From Phocaeicola plebeius (lineage in GTDB: Bacteria; Bacteroidota; Bacteroidia; Bacteroidales; Bacteroidaceae), in assembly GCA_004558305.1 (NCBI GenBank), contig SFDG01000001.1:1-64000 (forward strand): a stretch of 64,000 bases of DNA, in the 5' to 3' direction. A program made the translations under genes and the position numbers. The notes under the pieces were generated by a model that worked only from the letters and a program-made list of their open reading frames with translations, made no database searches and was not told the DNA's origin. Shown here one piece after another: positions 33,592-44,075 of the stretch; the first letter of the stretch is position 1, and every line of letters begins with the position of its first letter.

Positions 33592-35259
33592 TCAAAGTCC
33601 TTTGATTTCCCTGAAATAGGCTTTGAGCAGTTCCACATCCTTGGCCTTGTCGGTAAATGCCTCCAGCAGCAGGGGCCGGTGTCCTACCGACGGGTCGGTA
33701 AATTCCGGCAAGGCTGCTTCCAGTTCTTCGTCATCGTGAACGGCACGGTAGGCGAAGCCTCGGTCTTCGGCCCAGGCCTGGGCGGAGGCCGTGTGGGTAC
33801 CCGTCACGAAACGCCGGCTGTTGTCGTGCAGTTCCAGGCCCGGCAAGGCATGGAAAATCTCTCCCCCGCCGTTGTTCAGTACCAGCAGGCGGAGGTTGCT
33901 GCCGTAGTTGGTGTTCCACAACGCATTCATGTCGTAGAAGAAACTCAAGTCGCCGATGAGGACGAAGTTCAGCCGGTCCGAGACCGATGCATAGCCGATG
34001 GCGGTCGAAAGCGAGCCTTCTATGCCGCTGGTGCCCCGGTTGCAGAGCACCTCCACTTCGTCGGGAATCGGGAAGAACTGTGCATAGCGCACCACCGAAC
34101 TGTTGGCGAGGTGCAGCGTACTGGGCGAGGGCAGGCGACGGAGCACACAGCCCACCACCCGCATTTCCGAATAGCCGAACTCCACGGCCGGAATCGCTTT
34201 GGCCCGTGCTTCCCATAGGCGCGGGTAGTCCGGCGTACGGCTTTCCATCCGTGTGGCCACCTTTTCGAGAAACTCGAACGGGTCCATTTCGATGACCGTC
34301 GTCAGGCAGCCGTAGAGGTCCGTTACCTCGCCGTCGGCTGCCACGTGCCAGTGCTCTTTGGGCGGATGCTTGCGCAGGAACAGTTTCAGCCGCTTCGACA
34401 CGATGTGCCCCCCGTAGGTAATCAGCAGGTCCGGACGCATCCGTTCCTGTTCCTCGCTGTTCATGGCGGTCAGCACCGTTTCGAGATGCGCCACAGGCAG
34501 TCCGGGGATGGTACGGTTGCTCAGGTGTTCGGTCACCCACACAAAATGCTTGTAGAGCAGTTTCGTGTAGCGCTTGTCGAATAGGTAGATCAGGTTCATC
34601 TGCCCCACCACGACCATGCGCCGCTGGTACCGGTTCAGCCGTTCAATGAGCGGCTGGTAGTCCTGGTCGTAGACCGTCAGTCCTTTGTACCGCCGGATGA
34701 CTCTCGCCGGAGGCAGCGCTGTCACCGGCAGCAGGAAAAACGGGTCGCTCACCGGCACATTGATATGTACAGGCCCCTTTCCGTGGTGGTTCAGTTCCAG
34801 CAGGGCCTCGTTGACCATCCGGTTGCAGAACCATTCTTCTTCCTCGGTGTGCACTTCGGGCAGGTGGACCGACTTCTTCACTAACGGCCCAAATACCCCC
34901 GGCTGGGGCAAGGTCTGTCCGTCCATCTGCCCGATCCATGCCGTGGGCCGGTCGGCGGAAATCACCACTAACGGCACCTGTTGGTAGTAGGCTTCCGCCA
35001 CTGCCGGGTGGAGGTTCAGCAGTGCCGTCCCCGAGGTGCAGCATACGGCTGCCGGCATTCCGTCGTGCAGGGCCAGTCCCAGCGCGAAGAATCCCGCGCT
35101 GCGCTCGTCTGTCATCGGGTAGCAGGTCATCTCGGCCATGTTGGCCAGCGTTTGCACGATGGGAATGTTGCGGCTGCCCGGGCAGAGGACTACCCGCCGT
35201 ACGCCGTGTTCCTTCAGCAGTGCCACCAGTTGCAATATGTTCTTTTTGTCTGTATACAC
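33592..35259 (-). CDS. menD: SEPHCHC synthase MenD
   Basis: A 555-residue thiamine-diphosphate enzyme that joins 2-oxoglutarate to isochorismate. Seen are [13 protein letters not shown] at the N-terminus, the cofactor-activating Glu in [44 protein letters not shown] and the ThDP/Mg motif [14 protein letters not shown] followed by NNGGGEIF. It lies 37 bases downstream of menF. Confidence 0.96.
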   Translation of the reverse strand: MYTDKKNILQLVALLKEHGVRRVVLCPGSRNIPIVQTLANMAEMTCYPMTDERSAGFFALGLALHDGMPAAVCCTSGTALLNLHPAVAEAYYQQVPLVVISADRPTAWIGQMDGQTLPQPGVFGPLVKKSVHLPEVHTEEEEWFCNRMVNEALLELNHHGKGPVHINVPVSDPFFLLPVTALPPARVIRRYKGLTVYDQDYQPLIERLNRYQRRMVVVGQMNLIYLFDKRYTKLLYKHFVWVTEHLSNRTIPGLPVAHLETVLTAMNSEEQERMRPDLLITYGGHIVSKRLKLFLRKHPPKEHWHVAADGEVTDLYGCLTTVIEMDPFEFLEKVATRMESRTPDYPRLWEARAKAIPAVEFGYSEMRVVGCVLRRLPSPSTLHLANSSVVRYAQFFPIPDEVEVLCNRGTSGIEGSLSTAIGYASVSDRLNFVLIGDLSFFYDMNALWNTNYGSNLRLLVLNNGGGEIFHALPGLELHDNSRRFVTGTHTASAQAWAEDRGFAYRAVHDDEELEAALPEFTDPSVGHRPLLLEAFTDKAKDVELLKAYFREIKGL

Positions 35260-35296
35260 GTTTTTTTCACTCCTTTCTCTATTCGGTTTCCATTCG

Positions 35297-36436
35297 TCAG
35301 CTGTCCGTCAGCCGCTTCATGGTCTTCAGTTTTTCGTTGGTCTCCTCCCATTCTGTTTCGGCAGTGGAAGTGGGCAGGATGCCGCCTCCGGCATATAGGG
35401 TAGCCGAATGCGGATGCAGTTCCATGCACCGCAGGTTCACGTACAGGTGCGTGTCGCCTTCCGGGTCCAGCCAGCCGATGATGCCCGAATAATACCGCCG
35501 GTCGTGCCCCTCGTTCTGCAGGATAAAGTCGTATGCCTCCTGCTTCGGCAGTCCGCATACGGCCGGAGTAGGATGAAGCTCCTCCAGCAGGTCCCCCAGG
35601 TGGAGGGCATCCTTCAGACAGAAGCGGAAATCTGTCTTCAGATGTACCAGACTCCCGGCTCTGGCCGTGTACGGCCCTTTCTCGTCGATTTTTCCGGCCC
35701 GCTTTTTCAGGATGCGCCGCACGTACTCCGCCACGAACGCCTGTTCCTCCCGGTTCTTCTTGCTCCATTCGTCCGGCAGGCCGTCGCCATCCAGCGGCAT
35801 GGTGCCTGCCAGGGCTACGGTGCTCCATTGCCGTTCGTGTCCGCTCAGGATGATTTCCGGCGTGCTGCCCATCCACGTACCCGTCAGGGGTGTATAGCAG
35901 AGGGTGACCATCATGCGCGGATAGCTGTTGCAGGCCCGGATGAAGGCCGCCAGTGGCGAGAAGTCTTCCGGTAGCTCGCAGGAGGTGCTGCGCGAGAGGA
36001 CCAGCTTGTGGAATTCCCGTTGCTGCAGCGGGGTGATGAACCGGTGGAAGGCCAGGAAGTAGCTGGCTTTCTCTGTCACCGTGTCCACCTCTTCTCGCGG
36101 CCTGTCGGACAGGTCGGCGGTGGTTGCCGGCCATTCCCCTGCGCGGTAGGCCTCTGCATACGGAGCCAGTGCTTCTTCGATTTCCTGCCAGTCCCTTCCC
36201 GTACGGTCGTCCCGGATGAGGAGGGCCGGATGCGCGTCGGTGGCCTGAAAAGGGGTCAGGACAAATCCCCGCTTTCCGTTCAGTTCGCAGGGAGTGGTAA
36301 AGACTTCCGGCGAGCCCTTTTCTTGCAGAATCAGTACCGGCTCGTCCGTCCACGGCAGCCTGTACAGCGCGAAGCTGAGCGGGCCGCCGACCATTCGGTC
36401 GATAATGCGTTGGATGATAGGGTCGGGCAGGTTCAT
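35297..36436 (-). CDS. menF: Isochorismate synthase MenF
   Basis: A 379-residue chorismate-binding enzyme that makes isochorismate for menaquinone. Family motifs are [57 protein letters not shown] and the terminal [22 protein letters not shown] at 36436 overlaps the stop of the upstream hotdog thioesterase as ATGA. A long open frame in another reading frame of the same strand (35214-36353) is only a shadow. Confidence 0.95.
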   Translation of the reverse strand: MNLPDPIIQRIIDRMVGGPLSFALYRLPWTDEPVLILQEKGSPEVFTTPCELNGKRGFVLTPFQATDAHPALLIRDDRTGRDWQEIEEALAPYAEAYRAGEWPATTADLSDRPREEVDTVTEKASYFLAFHRFITPLQQREFHKLVLSRSTSCELPEDFSPLAAFIRACNSYPRMMVTLCYTPLTGTWMGSTPEIILSGHERQWSTVALAGTMPLDGDGLPDEWSKKNREEQAFVAEYVRRILKKRAGKIDEKGPYTARAGSLVHLKTDFRFCLKDALHLGDLLEELHPTPAVCGLPKQEAYDFILQNEGHDRRYYSGIIGWLDPEGDTHLYVNLRCMELHPHSATLYAGGGILPTSTAETEWEETNEKLKTMKRLTDS

Positions 36437-36849
36437 GGCCGTTGCTTCACAAGTTGGTTCACGATGCGGGCTGTAGACACCAGTTTCCCGTCAGGTGTCG
36501 TGATGTCTACGTTCCAGATATGTTGCGTCCGTCCGCGGTAGATCAGTCGCCCTGTCGCTTCAACCGTTGTCCCTTTCGGTACCATCCGCAGATGGTTGCC
36601 GCTCACCTGAATGCCGCAGGGAATGTACCCGGGCGGACAGAGCGGTATCGAGCCATGTCCGGCCACACTTTCCGCCAGTGCCAGCGATGCGCCTCCATGC
36701 AGCTTGCCATACAGCTGGCAGGTGCGTTCGTCCACGGGCATGGTCGCTTTCACGAATCCCTCTTCCAGCAGGGTCAGTCGAATGCCCAACCGGTCGCAAA
36801 GACTGTGCGTAAAGTCGGGCAATGGATATTCTTTGTTGTCTGTTTGCAT
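36433..36849 (-). CDS. menI: Hotdog-fold thioesterase, likely DHNA-CoA hydrolase MenI
   Basis: A 138-residue PaaI/YbdB-type thioesterase with the family segment GKLHGGASLALAESVAGHGS and GIQVSGNHLRMVPKG. At the head of the men operon and overlapping menF by ATGA, it most likely hydrolyses 1,4-dihydroxy-2-naphthoyl-CoA, the step after MenB. The assignment to this substrate rests on family plus context. A -7 element lies at 36869-36877. Confidence 0.87.
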   Translation of the reverse strand: MQTDNKEYPLPDFTHSLCDRLGIRLTLLEEGFVKATMPVDERTCQLYGKLHGGASLALAESVAGHGSIPLCPPGYIPCGIQVSGNHLRMVPKGTTVEATGRLIYRGRTQHIWNVDITTPDGKLVSTARIVNQLVKQRP

Positions 36850-36868
36850 ATCTTTCCTTTCTTATCTT

Positions 36869-36877
36869 GCAAAATTA
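36869..36877 (-). promoter_or_regulatory. -7 element of the men operon
   Basis: Minus-strand TAATTTTGC, 19 bases before menI, matches TAnnTTTG. No well-placed TTG is seen at -33. Confidence 0.5.
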
Positions 36878-36924
36878 CGAAAAACTCTGGAATAAACGAA
36901 AAAAAATACAAGGAATCCTTGCTG

Positions 36925-37060
36925 CATCATCCTTTATGTCTTGTGTCATCCTGAACAGCCATCACACGTTGTGTGAAACCATTCGATGATGAAGCTGTAG
37001 GGGCGGACCTGCGTGTCCGCCCGGAATGCCGAGGTGGATGTTCCGTACGAAGAAACTGAT
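36925..37060. repeat. Partial composite intergenic repeat with hairpin
   Basis: Inside the 357-base gap between menI and the padR gene lies CCATCACACGTTGTGTGAAAC followed by a strong stem (GGGCGGAC 37001-37008 with GTCCGCCC 37015-37022) and the trailer GAATGCCGAGGTGGATGTTCCG. The same block order recurs at 53253-53371 and partly at 51060-51138, but here the right arm is missing. The remainder, to about 37141, shows nothing else. Confidence 0.6.
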
Positions 37061-37141
37061 TGCCAGATGTTATGAACCAAGTATAAAAGGTAGCTGAACG
37101 GTTGCCGGAAGAAAAGCCAATACTTAATGTATCTTAATTAA

Positions 37142-37166
37142 TAGTACTTTGCGATACAAGGTACTA
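37142..37166. promoter_or_regulatory. Palindromic operator for the PadR regulator
   Basis: TAGTACTTTG and CAAGGTACTA form 10-base arms with a single mismatch around the 5-base centre CGATA. The site lies 10 bases upstream of the padR -7 element (TACATTTG, 37177-37184), a place suited to autorepression. Confidence 0.6.
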
Positions 37167-37176
37167 ATATTTTGCA

Positions 37177-37184
37177 TACATTTG
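37177..37184 (+). promoter_or_regulatory. -7 element of the padR-pspC operon
   Basis: TACATTTG, 22 bases before the ATG at 37207, matches TAnnTTTG. The -33 region overlaps the palindrome at 37142-37166. Confidence 0.55.
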
Positions 37185-37206
37185 TGCTATCAAAACTGAT
37201 AAGAAG

Positions 37207-37548
37207 ATGAAAGACATTGAAACGACCAAATCGCAGATGCGGAAAGGGATGCTCGAGTATTGCATCCTGCTGCTGTTGCACCGCGAAGCCTCTTATGCTT
37301 CCGACATCATCGCCCGCCTCAAGGAGGCGAAGCTGATTGTGGTGGAAGGGACGCTCTATCCGTTGCTGACGCGGCTGAAGAACGAGGAGATGCTCTCGTA
37401 TGAATGGGTGGAGTCCACGCAAGGACCGCCGCGCAAGTACTATCGCCTGACTCCGCAAGGGGAGGAACTGCTTGACGGCCTGCAGGTCGCCTGGGACGAA
37501 CTGTCCGATACTGTCAACCATTTACGTACCAAACTTTTAATCCAATAG
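37207..37548 (+). CDS. PadR family transcriptional regulator
   Basis: A 113-residue winged-helix protein of the small PadR subfamily: QMRKGMLEYCILLLLHREASYASDIIARLKEAKL, then GTLYPLLTRLKNEEMLSYEWVES and the wing GPPRKYYRLTPQGEELL. PadR proteins usually repress membrane-stress or efflux genes. It is followed after 6 bases by the PspC-domain gene, an arrangement common in Bacteroidetes, and probably controls its own operon through the palindrome at 37142-37166. Confidence 0.95.
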   Translation: MKDIETTKSQMRKGMLEYCILLLLHREASYASDIIARLKEAKLIVVEGTLYPLLTRLKNEEMLSYEWVESTQGPPRKYYRLTPQGEELLDGLQVAWDELSDTVNHLRTKLLIQ

Positions 37549-37554
37549 ACCATT

Positions 37555-38631
37555 ATGAAAAAGACACTGACTGTCAATCTGGGAGGCACCGTTTATCATA
37601 TCGACGAGGATGCCTATGTATTGCTCGACAACTATTTGAAGAACCTGCATTGCCATTTCCGCCGGAAGGAAGGGGCGGAAGAAATTGTCCGCGACATGGA
37701 GGCCCGTATTGCCGAACTGTTCGACGAATACCTTCGTCAGGGGTTGAAGGTCATTACCATCCAGGAGACGGAGTCCGTCATCGCCCGCATGGGCAAGCCG
37801 GAGGAACTGGGGGACGAGGATGCACCCGCGGCGGAGAGTGCCCGCACCGCCACTGCCGAAGGGGAAGGGCCGCGCCGCCGGCTGTTCCGCAATGAGGACG
37901 ACCGCGTGCTGGGCGGTGTGGCCTCGGGTATCGCTGCCTATATGGGCTGGGAAGTCGTCTGTGTCCGTCTGGCCCTCCTGTTGCTGGGCTTCTTCGTGCA
38001 TGGACTGATTTTGGCCTACCTGGTCTGCTGGATTGTGATTCCTGTGGCCAAGACGGCGACCGAGAAACTGCAGATGCAAGGGAAGCCGGTGAACATGGAG
38101 AATATCGGCAAGACCGTGACCGACGGCTTCGAGCGGGTGAACGACTATGTCCGCTCTGACGAGACCCGTTCGTTCCTGGCCCGGGTGGGCAACGTGATTG
38201 TGCAGATAGCCGGGTTTGTCATCAAACTGGCCCTCGTGCTCATCGCCATCTGCTGCACCCCTGTCCTGATTGCCGTGCTGTTTGTCTTCTTTGCCTTGCT
38301 GCTGACAGGTGTCGGCCTGACGGCCAGTCTGCCGGTGGTATTCTACCATGCGTTCCCCTTTATCGACTGGACATGTATCGGTACGCAGCCGCTGGTAGCC
38401 ATCATCCTGGCCCTGTGCGGACTGCTGGCTGTCGGCCTTCCCATCGTGGGCCTGCTGCAGTTGGTGTTCCAGAGCCTGAAGATGTGGCGTCCTATGTCCA
38501 CCGGTGTGAAGGTCGGACTCATCCTTCTTTGGATTGTGGCCATTGCTGTCGGGCTGGTATTGCTGCTGCAGGTGCCGTTGGTGGACGAGTCGTTTTTCCC
38601 GAACGACTGGCGTTTTTATGGGAATTTCTAG
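37555..38631 (+). CDS. PspC-domain membrane protein
   Basis: A 358-residue protein. The N-terminus (1-80) is a cytoplasmic domain with MKKTLTVNLGGTVYHIDEDAY and an EIVRDMEARIAELFDEYL helix. A PspC domain follows (about 112-170, RLFRNEDDRVLGGVASGIAAYMGW), then several transmembrane helices. PspC proteins sense or counter envelope stress. Because it is paired with a PadR regulator, an envelope-stress role is likely but not shown by sequence. Confidence 0.9.
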   Translation: MKKTLTVNLGGTVYHIDEDAYVLLDNYLKNLHCHFRRKEGAEEIVRDMEARIAELFDEYLRQGLKVITIQETESVIARMGKPEELGDEDAPAAESARTATAEGEGPRRRLFRNEDDRVLGGVASGIAAYMGWEVVCVRLALLLLGFFVHGLILAYLVCWIVIPVAKTATEKLQMQGKPVNMENIGKTVTDGFERVNDYVRSDETRSFLARVGNVIVQIAGFVIKLALVLIAICCTPVLIAVLFVFFALLLTGVGLTASLPVVFYHAFPFIDWTCIGTQPLVAIILALCGLLAVGLPIVGLLQLVFQSLKMWRPMSTGVKVGLILLWIVAIAVGLVLLLQVPLVDESFFPNDWRFYGNF

Positions 38632-38683
38632 TTCTCCGTTCGCTTTTATGAGTTTTTTTATTTTCCATTCGCAATTATAGTAT

Positions 38684-38692
38684 TATCTTTGC
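38684..38692 (+). promoter_or_regulatory. -7 element of purT-uvrA
   Basis: TATCTTTGC, 31 bases upstream of the purT ATG, matches TAnnTTTG; no -33 TTG is visible. Confidence 0.5.
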
Positions 38693-38723
38693 ATCGACGC
38701 ATAAAAACTATTTTATACCGATT

Positions 38724-39893
38724 ATGACAAAGAAGATTCTTTTATTGGGTTCCGGAGAGCTGGGCAAGGAATTTGTGATTGCTGCCAAGCGTCTGGGACA
38801 GTATGTCATCGCTTGCGATGCGTATGAAGGGGCGCCTGCCATGCAGGTGGCCGATGAGTGTGAAGTGTTCAGTATGCTCGATGCTGAGGCGCTCGACCAT
38901 GTCATCGAGAAGCATCGTCCCGATATTATCGTGCCCGAGATTGAGGCCATCCGTACGGAAGAACTCTATCGTTTCGAACAGGAAGGCATTCAGGTGGTGC
39001 CCAGTGCACGTGCCGTGAACTATACGATGAACCGTAAGGCTATTCGCGACCTGGCCGCCAAGGAACTGGGGCTCAAGACCGCCAAGTACTATTATGCCAA
39101 GACGTTCGACGAACTGAAGGAAGCGGCTGAAAAGATCGGTTATCCCTGTGTCATCAAGCCGTTGATGTCATCATCCGGTAAGGGCCAGTCGGTGGCCAAA
39201 GGTCCCGAAGATTTGGAATATTCGTGGGCGTATGGATGCAGCGGCAGCCGTGGCGACATCAAGGAACTGATTGTCGAGGAGTTCATCCATTTCGACAGCG
39301 AAATCACCCTGCTGACGGTGACGCAGAAAGATGGTCCCACGTTGTTCTGTCCGCCGATCGGCCATGTGCAGAAGGGCGGTGACTATCGCGAAAGCTTCCA
39401 GCCGGCCCGCATCGCTCCCGAACACCTCGAAGAGGCTCAGCGCATGGCCGCCAAGGTGACGGCGGCACTGACGGGGTATGGCATTTGGGGCGTGGAGTTC
39501 TTCCTGAGCCATGACAACGGAGTCTACTTCTCCGAATTGTCGCCGCGTCCGCACGATACGGGTATGGTGACACTGGCCAATACGCAGAACCTCAATGAGT
39601 TCGAGCTTCATTTGTATGCCGTGCTCGGCTTGCCCATCCCGGGCATTCAGCAGGAGCACATCGGTGCCAGTGCGGTGATTTTGTCGCCGATTGCCAGCAA
39701 GGAGCGTCCGCAGTACCGCGGGGAGGAGCTGGTCTGCTCCCAGCCCAACACGTATCTGCGCCTCTTCGGCAAGCCCTACACGAAGCTGAACCGCCGCATG
39801 GGGGTCGTTGTTTGCTACGACCAGGTGGGCGGCAATCTCGAAGCCTTGCGCGACAAGTGCAAGTCGTTGGCAGCCAAGGTAGAAGTATATTAA
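38724..39893 (+). CDS. purT: Formate-dependent phosphoribosylglycinamide formyltransferase PurT
   Basis: A 389-residue ATP-grasp enzyme that formylates GAR with formate and ATP in purine synthesis. Seen are [22 protein letters not shown] at the start, [29 protein letters not shown] (ATP-binding) and [25 protein letters not shown]. Length and motifs match PurT. It lies 13 bases upstream of uvrA. Confidence 0.96.
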   Translation: MTKKILLLGSGELGKEFVIAAKRLGQYVIACDAYEGAPAMQVADECEVFSMLDAEALDHVIEKHRPDIIVPEIEAIRTEELYRFEQEGIQVVPSARAVNYTMNRKAIRDLAAKELGLKTAKYYYAKTFDELKEAAEKIGYPCVIKPLMSSSGKGQSVAKGPEDLEYSWAYGCSGSRGDIKELIVEEFIHFDSEITLLTVTQKDGPTLFCPPIGHVQKGGDYRESFQPARIAPEHLEEAQRMAAKVTAALTGYGIWGVEFFLSHDNGVYFSELSPRPHDTGMVTLANTQNLNEFELHLYAVLGLPIPGIQQEHIGASAVILSPIASKERPQYRGEELVCSQPNTYLRLFGKPYTKLNRRMGVVVCYDQVGGNLEALRDKCKSLAAKVEVY

Positions 39894-39906
39894 CCTTTTT
39901 CTCGAC

Positions 39907-42750
39907 ATGGCAGAAGGAAAAGAACTGATCAGTGTGTATGGAGCCAGGGTCCACAACCTGAAAGACATCGATGTGGAGATTCCGCGTGACAGCCTGACGG
40001 TCATCACGGGACTGAGCGGCAGCGGAAAGTCTTCCTTGGCGTTCGACACGCTCTTTGCGGAAGGACAGCGGCGTTACATCGAAACCTTTTCGGCGTATGC
40101 CCGCAATTTCTTAGGAGGGATGGAGCGTCCTGATGTGGACAAGATTACGGGGTTGAGCCCTGTCATCTCCATCGAACAGAAGACGACCAACAAGAATCCC
40201 CGTTCTACGGTGGGGACCACCACCGAGATCTATGATTACCTGCGCCTGCTCTTTGCCAGGGCCGGTACCGCTTATTCCTACCTGTCAGGAGAGAAAATGG
40301 TGAAATATACGGAGGAACAGATCTTCGACCTCATCCGCCGGGAGTACCTCGGCAGGCGTATTTATATCCTTGCCCCGCTGGTGCGGTCGCGCAAGGGGCA
40401 TTACCGTGAACTGTTCGAGCAGGTGCGCCGGAAAGGTTACCTTTATGTGCGCGTCGACGGCGAGATACAGGAAGTGATGCACGGCATGAAGCTCGACCGT
40501 TACAGGAACCACGACATCGAAGTGGTGGTGGACAAGATGGTCGTGGCCCAGAAGGATGATGAGCGGCTGCGCAAGAGTATCGCTACGGCGATGACCCAGG
40601 GCGACGGGCTGCTCATGATCCTGGATGCACAGCAGGGCGGCTTGCGCCACTACAGCAAGCGGCTGATGTGTCCCGTCACCGGACTGTCCTACCGCGAGCC
40701 GGCTCCCCATAATTTTTCCTTCAATTCTCCCCAAGGGGCCTGTCCGCGCTGCAAGGGACTGGGATTCGTCAACCTGATTGATGTGGACAAGGTGATTCCC
40801 GACCGTTCCTTGTCGGTGTATGAAGGGGCGGTGGCTCCCTTGGGAAAATTCAAGAACTCGATGATTTTCTGGCAGCTGGAAGCCTTGCTCGAAAAGTATG
40901 AGGCGACGCTGAAGACACCGGTGTCGGAACTGCCGGAGGAGGCTGTCAACGACCTGTTGTATGGCAGCAACGAGCGGCTGAAAATCAAGAGTTCGCTGAT
41001 GCACTCGTCGTCGGATTATTTCGTGACCTACGAAGGCATCGTGAAGTACATCCAGCTGATTCAGGACAAGGAGGGCTCGGCAACGGCCCAGAAATGGGCC
41101 GAACAGTTTGCCCGCACGGCGGTCTGCCCCGAATGCCAGGGGGCACGGCTCAACCGGGAAGCCTTGCACTTCCGGCTGCACGACAAGAATATCTACGAAC
41201 TGTCGGTCATGGACATCAGCGAGCTGTACGACTGGATGCTGCAGGTGACGGACCACCTCGACAGCAAGCAGCAGCTGATTGCGGCGGAAATCCTCAAGGA
41301 AATCCGTACGCGCCTGAAGTTCCTTTTGGATGTGGGGCTCGACTACCTCTCGCTGAACCGCTCGTCGGTGAGTCTGTCGGGCGGGGAGAGCCAGCGCATC
41401 CGCCTGGCTACGCAGATCGGCTCGCAGCTGGTCAATGTGCTCTACATCCTCGACGAACCGAGCATCGGACTGCACCAGCGCGACAACCTGCGGCTGATTC
41501 GTTCCCTGAAGGAGTTGCGCGACCTGGGCAATACGGTCATCGTGGTCGAGCATGACAAGGACATGATGCTGGCGGCCGACTATGTGGTGGACATGGGGCC
41601 GAAGGCCGGACGGCTGGGGGGCGAGGTGGTGTTCCAGGGAACACCCCAGGACATGCTCCGCACGCATACCTTGACCTCGCAGTACCTGAATGGCGAAATG
41701 TCCATTGCCGTCCCCGCCTGTCGCCGGGAAGGCAATGGCCGTTCCATCTGGCTGCGCGGGGCACGCGGCAACAACCTGAAGGGAGTGGACGTGGAGTTCC
41801 CGCTGGGCAGGCTCATCTGTGTCACCGGCGTGTCGGGCAGCGGCAAGTCGACCTTGGTCAATGATACCCTGCAGCCCATCCTGTCCCAGCATTTCTATCG
41901 CTCGCTCCAGGACCCCTTGCCCTACGACTCCATCGAAGGCATTGAATATATAGATAAGGTGGTGAATGTCGACCAGTCGCCCCTGGGACGGACGCCCCGC
42001 TCGAATCCGGCCACCTATACGGGGGTCTTCTCCGACATCCGCAACCTGTTTGTCGGCCTGCCCGAGGCCAAGCTCCGCGGCTATCGTCCGGGCCGTTTCT
42101 CGTTCAATGTGAGCGGCGGCCGCTGCGAGGCATGTGGCGGCAACGGCTACAAGAGCATCGAGATGAATTTCCTGCCCGATGTGCTGGTGCCCTGCGAAGT
42201 CTGCCACGGCAAACGCTACAACCGGGAGACGCTGGAAGTCCGGTTCAAGGGCAAGTCCATCGCCGATGTGCTCGACATGACCATCAACCGGGCCGTGGAG
42301 TTCTTCGAGAATGTTCCGCAGATTCTCCATAAGATACGGGTGCTCCAGGAAGTGGGACTGGGCTACATCAAGTTAGGCCAGCCGTCGACCACCCTTTCCG
42401 GAGGCGAGAGCCAGCGCGTGAAACTGGCCACCGAATTGTCCAAACGCGATACGGGCAAGACCCTCTACATCCTCGACGAACCGACCACCGGTCTGCATTT
42501 TGAGGATATCCGCGTACTCCTCACGGTGCTGAACCGCCTGGTGGACAAGGGAAATACGGTGGTGGTCATCGAGCACAATCTCGATGTCGTGAAGATGGCA
42601 GACTACATCATCGACATGGGACCGGAAGGCGGAAAAGGAGGAGGCCGGCTGCTGGCCTGCGGTACGCCCGAGGAGGTGGCGAAGGTCCAGCGAGGCTATA
42701 CCCCGCACTTCATCGCCGAAGAGCTGGGGCGGCAGGCTGCCCGGAAATAA
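39907..42750 (+). CDS. uvrA: Excinuclease ABC subunit UvrA
   Basis: UvrA recognises bulky DNA lesions with UvrB in nucleotide excision repair. The 947-residue product has two ABC ATPase modules (Walker A GLSGSGKS about 35-42 and GVSGSGKS about 641-648; signatures SLSGGESQR and TLSGGESQR). The C-terminal zinc finger is complete (Cys 740 and 743, then CEVC). In the first zinc finger the second cysteine is replaced: CPVT at 255-258, paired with CPRC at 279-282. I recall CPxTG in other Bacteroidetes UvrA, so this may be normal for the phylum. Confidence 0.97.
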   Translation: MAEGKELISVYGARVHNLKDIDVEIPRDSLTVITGLSGSGKSSLAFDTLFAEGQRRYIETFSAYARNFLGGMERPDVDKITGLSPVISIEQKTTNKNPRSTVGTTTEIYDYLRLLFARAGTAYSYLSGEKMVKYTEEQIFDLIRREYLGRRIYILAPLVRSRKGHYRELFEQVRRKGYLYVRVDGEIQEVMHGMKLDRYRNHDIEVVVDKMVVAQKDDERLRKSIATAMTQGDGLLMILDAQQGGLRHYSKRLMCPVTGLSYREPAPHNFSFNSPQGACPRCKGLGFVNLIDVDKVIPDRSLSVYEGAVAPLGKFKNSMIFWQLEALLEKYEATLKTPVSELPEEAVNDLLYGSNERLKIKSSLMHSSSDYFVTYEGIVKYIQLIQDKEGSATAQKWAEQFARTAVCPECQGARLNREALHFRLHDKNIYELSVMDISELYDWMLQVTDHLDSKQQLIAAEILKEIRTRLKFLLDVGLDYLSLNRSSVSLSGGESQRIRLATQIGSQLVNVLYILDEPSIGLHQRDNLRLIRSLKELRDLGNTVIVVEHDKDMMLAADYVVDMGPKAGRLGGEVVFQGTPQDMLRTHTLTSQYLNGEMSIAVPACRREGNGRSIWLRGARGNNLKGVDVEFPLGRLICVTGVSGSGKSTLVNDTLQPILSQHFYRSLQDPLPYDSIEGIEYIDKVVNVDQSPLGRTPRSNPATYTGVFSDIRNLFVGLPEAKLRGYRPGRFSFNVSGGRCEACGGNGYKSIEMNFLPDVLVPCEVCHGKRYNRETLEVRFKGKSIADVLDMTINRAVEFFENVPQILHKIRVLQEVGLGYIKLGQPSTTLSGGESQRVKLATELSKRDTGKTLYILDEPTTGLHFEDIRVLLTVLNRLVDKGNTVVVIEHNLDVVKMADYIIDMGPEGGKGGGRLLACGTPEEVAKVQRGYTPHFIAEELGRQAARK

Positions 42751-42774
42751 GTGGTTCCTATCAACAACAGAACG

Positions 42775-43254
42775 ATGAAAGAAAAGATTGCAAAAACCAA
42801 TGCGGCACGCTTGCTCGACCGCGACAAGGTGCCCTACGAACTGGTCCCCTACGAGGTGGACGAAAACGATTTGAGCTGCAGGCATGTGGCGGCTACACTG
42901 GGCGAGAACATCGAACAGGTGTTCAAGACGCTTGTTCTCCACGGGGAGAAATCGGGCTATTTCGTCTGTGTGGTGCCCGGCGAGCACGAAATCGACCTGA
43001 AAAAGGCGGCGAAGGTGTCGGGCAACAAGAAGTGTGACCTGATTCCGATGAAAGAGCTGCTGCCGTTGACGGGATACATCCGTGGCGGCTGTTCGCCCAT
43101 CGGGATGAAGAAGCATTTTCCGACCTTCATCCATGCCACGTGCCTGGATTTTCCCTGTATTTATGTCAGTGCCGGTGTGCGCGGCCTGCAGGTCCGGCTG
43201 GCTCCTTCCGATTTGATTCGGGTCAGCCAGGCACAGGTCTGTGAGCTGTTCTGA
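42775..43254 (+). CDS. ybaK: YbaK/EbsC-type Cys-tRNA(Pro) deacylase
   Basis: A 159-residue trans-editing protein that clears cysteine mischarged on tRNA-Pro. Family motifs are KTNAARLLDRDKVPYEL, EQVFKTLVLHGEKSGYFVCVVPG, the lysine-containing LKKAAKVSGNKK, and GYIRGGCSPIGMKK. ATG at 42775 follows uvrA by 24 bases; a start 24 bases earlier is possible but adds residues outside the family. Confidence 0.93.
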   Translation: MKEKIAKTNAARLLDRDKVPYELVPYEVDENDLSCRHVAATLGENIEQVFKTLVLHGEKSGYFVCVVPGEHEIDLKKAAKVSGNKKCDLIPMKELLPLTGYIRGGCSPIGMKKHFPTFIHATCLDFPCIYVSAGVRGLQVRLAPSDLIRVSQAQVCELF

Positions 43255-43338
43255 CCCTGGCGGTCCGGGTAAAGGGGATGTCGGCAAAGGAAGTGGTTAA
43301 ATAATGAAAATATTTTTCCACAAAAGATAGAAAGGTGC

Positions 43339-43347
43339 TAACTTTGC
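43339..43347 (+). promoter_or_regulatory. -7 element of the DUF4369 lipoprotein gene
   Basis: TAACTTTGC, 33 bases before the ATG at 43381, matches TAnnTTTG. Confidence 0.5.
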
Positions 43348-43380
43348 GTTTGCTATAAATTGACTATTGGAATGACTCGC

Positions 43381-44061
43381 ATGAAAAAGTTTTGGTTCTT
43401 CTTTCTCCTTTCTGCAGGGTGTGCCTCCTGTACGGGCAAGTACAGCATTGAAGGCACTTCGTCGGTGTCGCGTCTGGATGGCAGGATGTTGTATATCCGG
43501 GTGCCTCAGGATGGCGAATGGGTCAGTATCGACTCGGCCGAGGTGGTGCACGGAGCATTTGCGATGAAGGGAGAGGTGGACTCCACGGTCCTTGTCTCCC
43601 TGTTCGTGGGGGAGGACTATGTGTTGCCTTTGGTGCTGGAGAAAGGAAGCATCCGCCTGAACATCGACAATGCGTGCATGACGGTCAAAGGGACTCCCTT
43701 GAACGACCGCTTCAATGAATTCATGCTAAAGAAAAACGAGCTGGACGACAAAGCCTACGAGGTAGAACGGCTGGAGAGCCGGATGATTATGGACGGTTGT
43801 TCGGCGGCGGAAATCCGTACGGAGGTGGACAAGCGGCGCAGGCAGTTAGGGAACGAGGTAGACCAGCTGGCCAAGTCGTTCATCCAGGCCAACTATACGA
43901 ATGTGCTGGGTCCCAGTGTTTTCCTGATGTACTGCAACGGTTTGCCGTACCCCATGCTGACCCCCGTCATGGAGGAGATTATCCATGCAGCCCCCGAGTC
44001 GTTCAAGAATCATCCGCAGGTGAAGGATTTCCTGTCCGCAGCCCAGGAAAGCAGGAAGTAG
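43381..44061 (+). CDS. DUF4369-type lipoprotein
   Basis: A 226-residue lipoprotein (signal MKKFWFFFLLSAGCASC, Cys14 or Cys17) with the DUF4369 layout: YSIEGTSSVSRLDGRMLYI, then SIDSAEVVHGAFAMKGEVDST and PLVLEKGSIRLNIDN. A charged helical C-terminal part follows (KKNELDDKAYEVERLESR). In longer relatives a thioredoxin domain follows DUF4369; here there is none, so this is the short form. It may bind a ligand at the envelope; function is unknown. A start at 43372 is equally possible. Confidence 0.83.
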   Translation: MKKFWFFFLLSAGCASCTGKYSIEGTSSVSRLDGRMLYIRVPQDGEWVSIDSAEVVHGAFAMKGEVDSTVLVSLFVGEDYVLPLVLEKGSIRLNIDNACMTVKGTPLNDRFNEFMLKKNELDDKAYEVERLESRMIMDGCSAAEIRTEVDKRRRQLGNEVDQLAKSFIQANYTNVLGPSVFLMYCNGLPYPMLTPVMEEIIHAAPESFKNHPQVKDFLSAAQESRK

Positions 44062-44075
44062 GTGGGGAGTGACAT

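Noticed and set aside
35214..36353. A 379-codon frame on the minus strand inside menF and its flank
   Set aside because: Another frame of the menF region with Gly/Arg-rich nonsense composition; menF itself accounts for the DNA.
40285..42330. A 681-codon open frame on the minus strand
   Set aside because: Fully antisense to uvrA, whose motifs are unambiguous; no domain or start context.
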